A stretch of 9,002 bases of DNA, taken from positions 1 through 9,002 of the forward strand of contig JAHWKZ010000057.1 of NCBI GenBank assembly GCA_019347645.1. The letters are read 5' to 3'. Source of the DNA: Gemmatimonadota bacterium. GTDB lineage: Bacteria; Gemmatimonadota; Gemmatimonadetes; JACCXV01; JAHWKZ01. The notes beneath the pieces were generated by a model. That model saw only the letters and a program-made list of their open reading frames with translations, did no database searches and was not told the origin of the DNA. This document shows, one piece after another, positions 6,466 through 9,002 of the stretch (the first letter of the stretch is position 1; each line of letters begins with the position of its first letter). The translations under genes were made by a program, and so were the position numbers.

Positions 6466-8132
6466 GACGGCTCCGGCGCGCCTGCGCTCCACCGGTCCAG
6501 AACCTGCCGCGCGGTCTGCGCGATGAGCGAGTTCTTGCTCCCCAGGGCCGCCTCGACGACCGCCCGGGCCCCTCCGCTCCCGATCGCCCCGAGCCCGACC
6601 AGGGCGCACGCCGCCTCCTCGGGGTCGGGTTTGCGGAACAGCCCGCCGCCCTTCACCCTGCCGCTCAGATCCTCCAGTGCCCGCTGTCCGCCGAGCGCGC
6701 CGTAGGCTTCGAACAGCAGCCGCTGCTCGGTGGGTGACCGCTCGCGCCACGCCTCCCCCTGGACGGCCTCGGCCACGAACGGGAAGCCGGGCTCGTATCG
6801 ATGGGCCACCAGGTGGCGCAGGGCGTAGAGCCGGACCGCGGGATCGGGGTCGTCGACGGCACGGGCCACCGCGTCCAGTGCGCGTCCACCCCCGAGCTGT
6901 TTCAACGCCAGGACGACCTCCCGGCGGATGGCGGGATCGTCGGACTCGAGGGCGTGAGCGAGGGCGTCGACCAGCCGCGGATCGCCGAGGTGACCAGCGA
7001 GGAAGGCCGCCGCGCCCGCCGCCCGGAGGTCGTCGCTGGTCAGCGCGCGTCGGAGCGCCTCGAGGCGCTCACTCGCGATCTCCGCGAGCGCCTCGGAGAT
7101 CGCCGGCCGCTGGCAGAGCCGCTTCAGGTCTCCGATCCGCGACAGCAGCGCGACCGGGTCCTCCTGGGCGAAGGTGCGGTAGTAGGAGGCGGCGACCCGG
7201 TCTTCGAGGTTCCCGGCCTCGACCCGGGCGGCCAGGGTGCCGAGGGTTCGCTCCGAGAGCGCTCGGGACCGCAGCTCCGCGAACGCGCGAAGCGCCCGCT
7301 CGTCTGGCCGATCGCTCTCGAGAAACGGGACGAAGAGCTGGTGCAGCTTCGCGACGTGCGCGTACTGGCCGTCCTCGAGGAGCCGCGACTGGACGTCGTC
7401 CAGCGCCTGGAGGATCGGCTCCACCCGGTCCGCGACGGGATTCACGAGCAGTTCCCGGAGACAGGTCAGGAAGTCGTCGACGAGAACTCGCTTGTTCTCG
7501 GCCTCGATCTCGGCCTGCAGCGTGGCGACGTCCTCCTCGTCCAGGAAGTACAGCGCTCCCTCGTCCTCGCGGATCCGGCGGATCGTCTCCGGTCCCGCGG
7601 CGACCTCTTCGGGATCGACGTGGATCGGGGGCCCGGCCGCCAGGGACTCCTCCTCCTCCGCGAAGGCCGGCGCCCACTCCTCCTCCTGCACCCGCTCCAC
7701 GAAGGTGTACCTCAGGTGGTAGAAGTTCTGCTCCCATAGCCGGGTCACCAGCATGTCGTCCGCTTCGTCCTCTCCGCCCTCGGCGACCCGGGCGACGTCT
7801 TCGACGAACCCGAGCAGCTCCTGAAGGGTGAGACCCTGATAGAAGGCCACGAGGCGGATCCCCTCCCGGTGCAGGATCCAGGGCAGGGACTCGCGCTTCG
7901 CCTCGGTGGCGTAGACCGGCCGGTCGTCGGCCAGGAAGCGGCTCTCCTCGACCTTCAGCTCGATCGTGCCGTGCGCGTCGAGGAGGGCTCCGATCCGCTC
8001 GATCGCCGCCTCCTCGATGCCGGCCCGCTGCGGGTGGTCGGGGCCGTAGAGTCGGCGCACCTTGACGACACGCACGAGCTCCTGCACGAGCTCCTCGGCC
8101 GCGTCGGTATAGTCCGCGGCGTAGGTGGTCAT
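6462..8132 (-). CDS. HEAT-repeat protein with LYPxHP-like N-terminal domain
   Basis: This 556-residue, probably cytoplasmic protein is a likely protein-interaction scaffold; no enzyme motif is visible. Residues about 10-116 form a domain with RRLYGPDHPQ (26-35) and ELKVEESRFLADD (58-70), aligning with the N-terminus of the HD-GYP neighbour. An acidic linker runs at about 117-190 (many Glu/Asp). A helical region begins at YFLDEEDVATLQAEIEAEN (195-213), a motif seen in other HEAT-type proteins of this style. HEAT-like helical repeats occupy about 355-550, with repeating patterns such as SDDPAIRREVVLALKQL and DPDPAVRLYALRHL; degenerate repeats follow. The ATG at 8132 overlaps the trpB stop by 4 bases (ATGA) and has GAGGAG 5 bases upstream. 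The open frame extends upstream into trpB, but that part is a shadow. Its stop overlaps the HD-GYP start, so partnership with that protein is a reasonable inference. Confidence 0.9.
   Translation of the reverse strand: MTTYAADYTDAAEELVQELVRVVKVRRLYGPDHPQRAGIEEAAIERIGALLDAHGTIELKVEESRFLADDRPVYATEAKRESLPWILHREGIRLVAFYQGLTLQELLGFVEDVARVAEGGEDEADDMLVTRLWEQNFYHLRYTFVERVQEEEWAPAFAEEEESLAAGPPIHVDPEEVAAGPETIRRIREDEGALYFLDEEDVATLQAEIEAENKRVLVDDFLTCLRELLVNPVADRVEPILQALDDVQSRLLEDGQYAHVAKLHQLFVPFLESDRPDERALRAFAELRSRALSERTLGTLAARVEAGNLEDRVAASYYRTFAQEDPVALLSRIGDLKRLCQRPAISEALAEIASERLEALRRALTSDDLRAAGAAAFLAGHLGDPRLVDALAHALESDDPAIRREVVLALKQLGGGRALDAVARAVDDPDPAVRLYALRHLVAHRYEPGFPFVAEAVQGEAWRERSPTEQRLLFEAYGALGGQRALEDLSGRVKGGGLFRKPDPEEAACALVGLGAIGSGGARAVVEAALGSKNSLIAQTARQVLDRWSAGAPEPS
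6471..6474 (-). promoter_or_regulatory. Ribosome binding site of the HD-GYP gene
   Basis: GGAG on the minus strand lies 5 bases before the GTG at 6465. Together with the GTGA overlap it favours this start over longer upstream alternatives inside the HEAT gene. Confidence 0.5.
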
Positions 8133-9002
8133 TCGGGCTCCTCGAGCCGTGCGACCGCCTCGACGTCCTTGTCCCCGCGCCCGGAGAGACACACGACCAC
8201 CCGCTCGGCCGCGGGAACGGGACACTCGTCGCGCAGCAGGAAGGCCACCGCGTGCGCGCTCTCCAGCGCCGGGATGATCCCCTCCAGCTCGGAGAGGCGA
8301 TGGAAGGCGGCGAGGGCCTCGGCGTCGGTCACCGACTCGTAGGTGACCCGGCCACTGTCCTTCAGGGCGGAGTGTTCGGGACCCACACCCGGGTAGTCGA
8401 GGCCGGCGGAGATCGAGTGGGCCCCGAGGATCTGGCCGGCGTCGTCCTGCAGGAGATAGCTCCTCGCCCCGTGCAGGACGCCGGGACGGCCTCTGGAGAG
8501 GGTCGCCGCGTGCCGCGCGTCCAGGCCCTCCCCGGCGGCCTCCACCCCCCACAGGGCGACGGGATCCCGCAGGAAGGCGTGGAAGGCGCCGATCGCGTTG
8601 GATCCTCCGCCGACGCAGGCCACCACGTGATCCGGAAGCGAACCCCACCCCTCCATCGCCTGCTCCCGCGCCTCCCGGCCGATGACCGATTGCAGGTCGC
8701 GGACGAGCGTCGGGTAGGGGTGGGGACCGACCACCGAGCCGATCACGTAGTGGGTCGACTCGACGTTCGTAACCCAGTCGCGGATGGCGGCGTTGGTGGC
8801 ATCCTTCAGCGTCCGGGTCCCGTCGTCGACGGGAACGACCTCGGCGCCGAGGAGCCGCATGCGGTAGACGTTCAGTGCCTGCCGACGCATATCCTCCCGC
8901 CCCATGTAGACCACGCAATCGAGGCCGAAGCGGGCGCAGGCGGTCGCCGTCGCCACCCCGTGCTGCCCCGCTCCGGTCTCGGCGATGATCCGGCGCTTCC
9001 CC
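8129..9002 (-). CDS. trpB: Tryptophan synthase beta subunit (5' end outside window)
   Basis: TrpB is the PLP-dependent subunit that joins indole and L-serine to make L-tryptophan. About 290 C-terminal residues are visible out of roughly 400; the start and the PLP-binding lysine lie beyond the right edge. The visible part opens with KRRIIAETGAGQHGVATATA, which holds the catalytic Glu (Glu109 in Salmonella). It continues with the typical THYVIGSVVGPHPYP, the PLP-phosphate-binding loop GGGSNAIG, EGIIPALESAHA and the C-terminal LSGRGDKD containing the pyridine-nitrogen-binding Ser. All key residues in view are intact. Its TGA overlaps the ATG of the HEAT gene. It should pair with the TrpA encoded about 3.1 kb downstream. 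Confidence 0.97.
   Translation of the reverse strand, partial: GKRRIIAETGAGQHGVATATACARFGLDCVVYMGREDMRRQALNVYRMRLLGAEVVPVDDGTRTLKDATNAAIRDWVTNVESTHYVIGSVVGPHPYPTLVRDLQSVIGREAREQAMEGWGSLPDHVVACVGGGSNAIGAFHAFLRDPVALWGVEAAGEGLDARHAATLSRGRPGVLHGARSYLLQDDAGQILGAHSISAGLDYPGVGPEHSALKDSGRVTYESVTDAEALAAFHRLSELEGIIPALESAHAVAFLLRDECPVPAAERVVVCLSGRGDKDVEAVARLEEPE
8138..8143 (-). promoter_or_regulatory. Ribosome binding site of the HEAT-repeat gene
   Basis: GAGGAG on the minus strand lies within the last trpB codons, 5 bases before the ATG at 8132. This strong site fixes the start of the HEAT gene and shows it is translated from the trpB transcript. Confidence 0.6.

Noticed and set aside
5350..7831. Long plus-strand frames opposite the HD-GYP and HEAT genes (up to 451 codons)
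   Set aside because: They are antisense shadows with no motifs. The minus-strand frames show clear domains and ribosome binding sites.
8133..8918. Upstream extension of the HEAT-repeat frame into trpB
   Set aside because: It is an out-of-frame reading of trpB. A strong GAGGAG and the ATGA overlap place the start at 8132.

Overview
The window is GC-rich, about 68-70% in most gene stretches counted by hand. It is densely packed with genes that all read on the minus strand. In transcription order (right to left) it holds: a 5'-incomplete trpB; a HEAT-repeat protein; an HD-GYP-type phosphohydrolase; trpA; a sugar-phosphate isomerase/AP-endonuclease-type TIM-barrel protein; a large secreted subtilisin-family protease; and a truncated insertion-sequence transposase at the left edge. 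No rRNA, tRNA or CRISPR array was seen.

The most striking region is 4253-9002. Tryptophan synthase beta (trpB) and alpha (trpA) genes are usually adjacent because their products form one complex. Here they are separated by two signalling or scaffold-type genes. The four genes are joined by three successive 4-base stop/start overlaps (ATGA, GTGA, GTGA), as expected for one translationally coupled operon. The two inserted proteins also share a co-linear N-terminal domain of about 115 residues. One then carries HEAT repeats and the other an HD-GYP domain with a non-canonical active-site signature. No known pathway explains this pairing inside the trp operon, so it is the best candidate here for an undescribed system.

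Region 235-4252 looks like a second transcription unit. After trpA there is a 137-base gap with a small hairpin and a plausible sigma70-type promoter. Then come the TIM-barrel gene (TTG start) and, directly behind it, the protease gene. The protease has a signal peptide, an I9-like propeptide, a complete Asp/His/Asn/Ser catalytic set, a long beta-rich region and a C-terminal FlgD-like Ig domain with an NFPNPF motif, resembling type-IX-secretion sorting domains.

Region 1-234 is the 3' part of a DDE transposase. It is fused directly to the protease stop codon and has lower GC (about 62%). This is either a recombination scar or an assembly join.

The high GC together with FlgD/T9SS-like C-terminal domains and HEAT plus HD-GYP proteins suggests an uncultivated FCB-related or similar deep-branching lineage (Candidatus Eisenbacteria, Krumholzibacteria or Gemmatimonadota type). 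This taxonomic reading is inference with low certainty.
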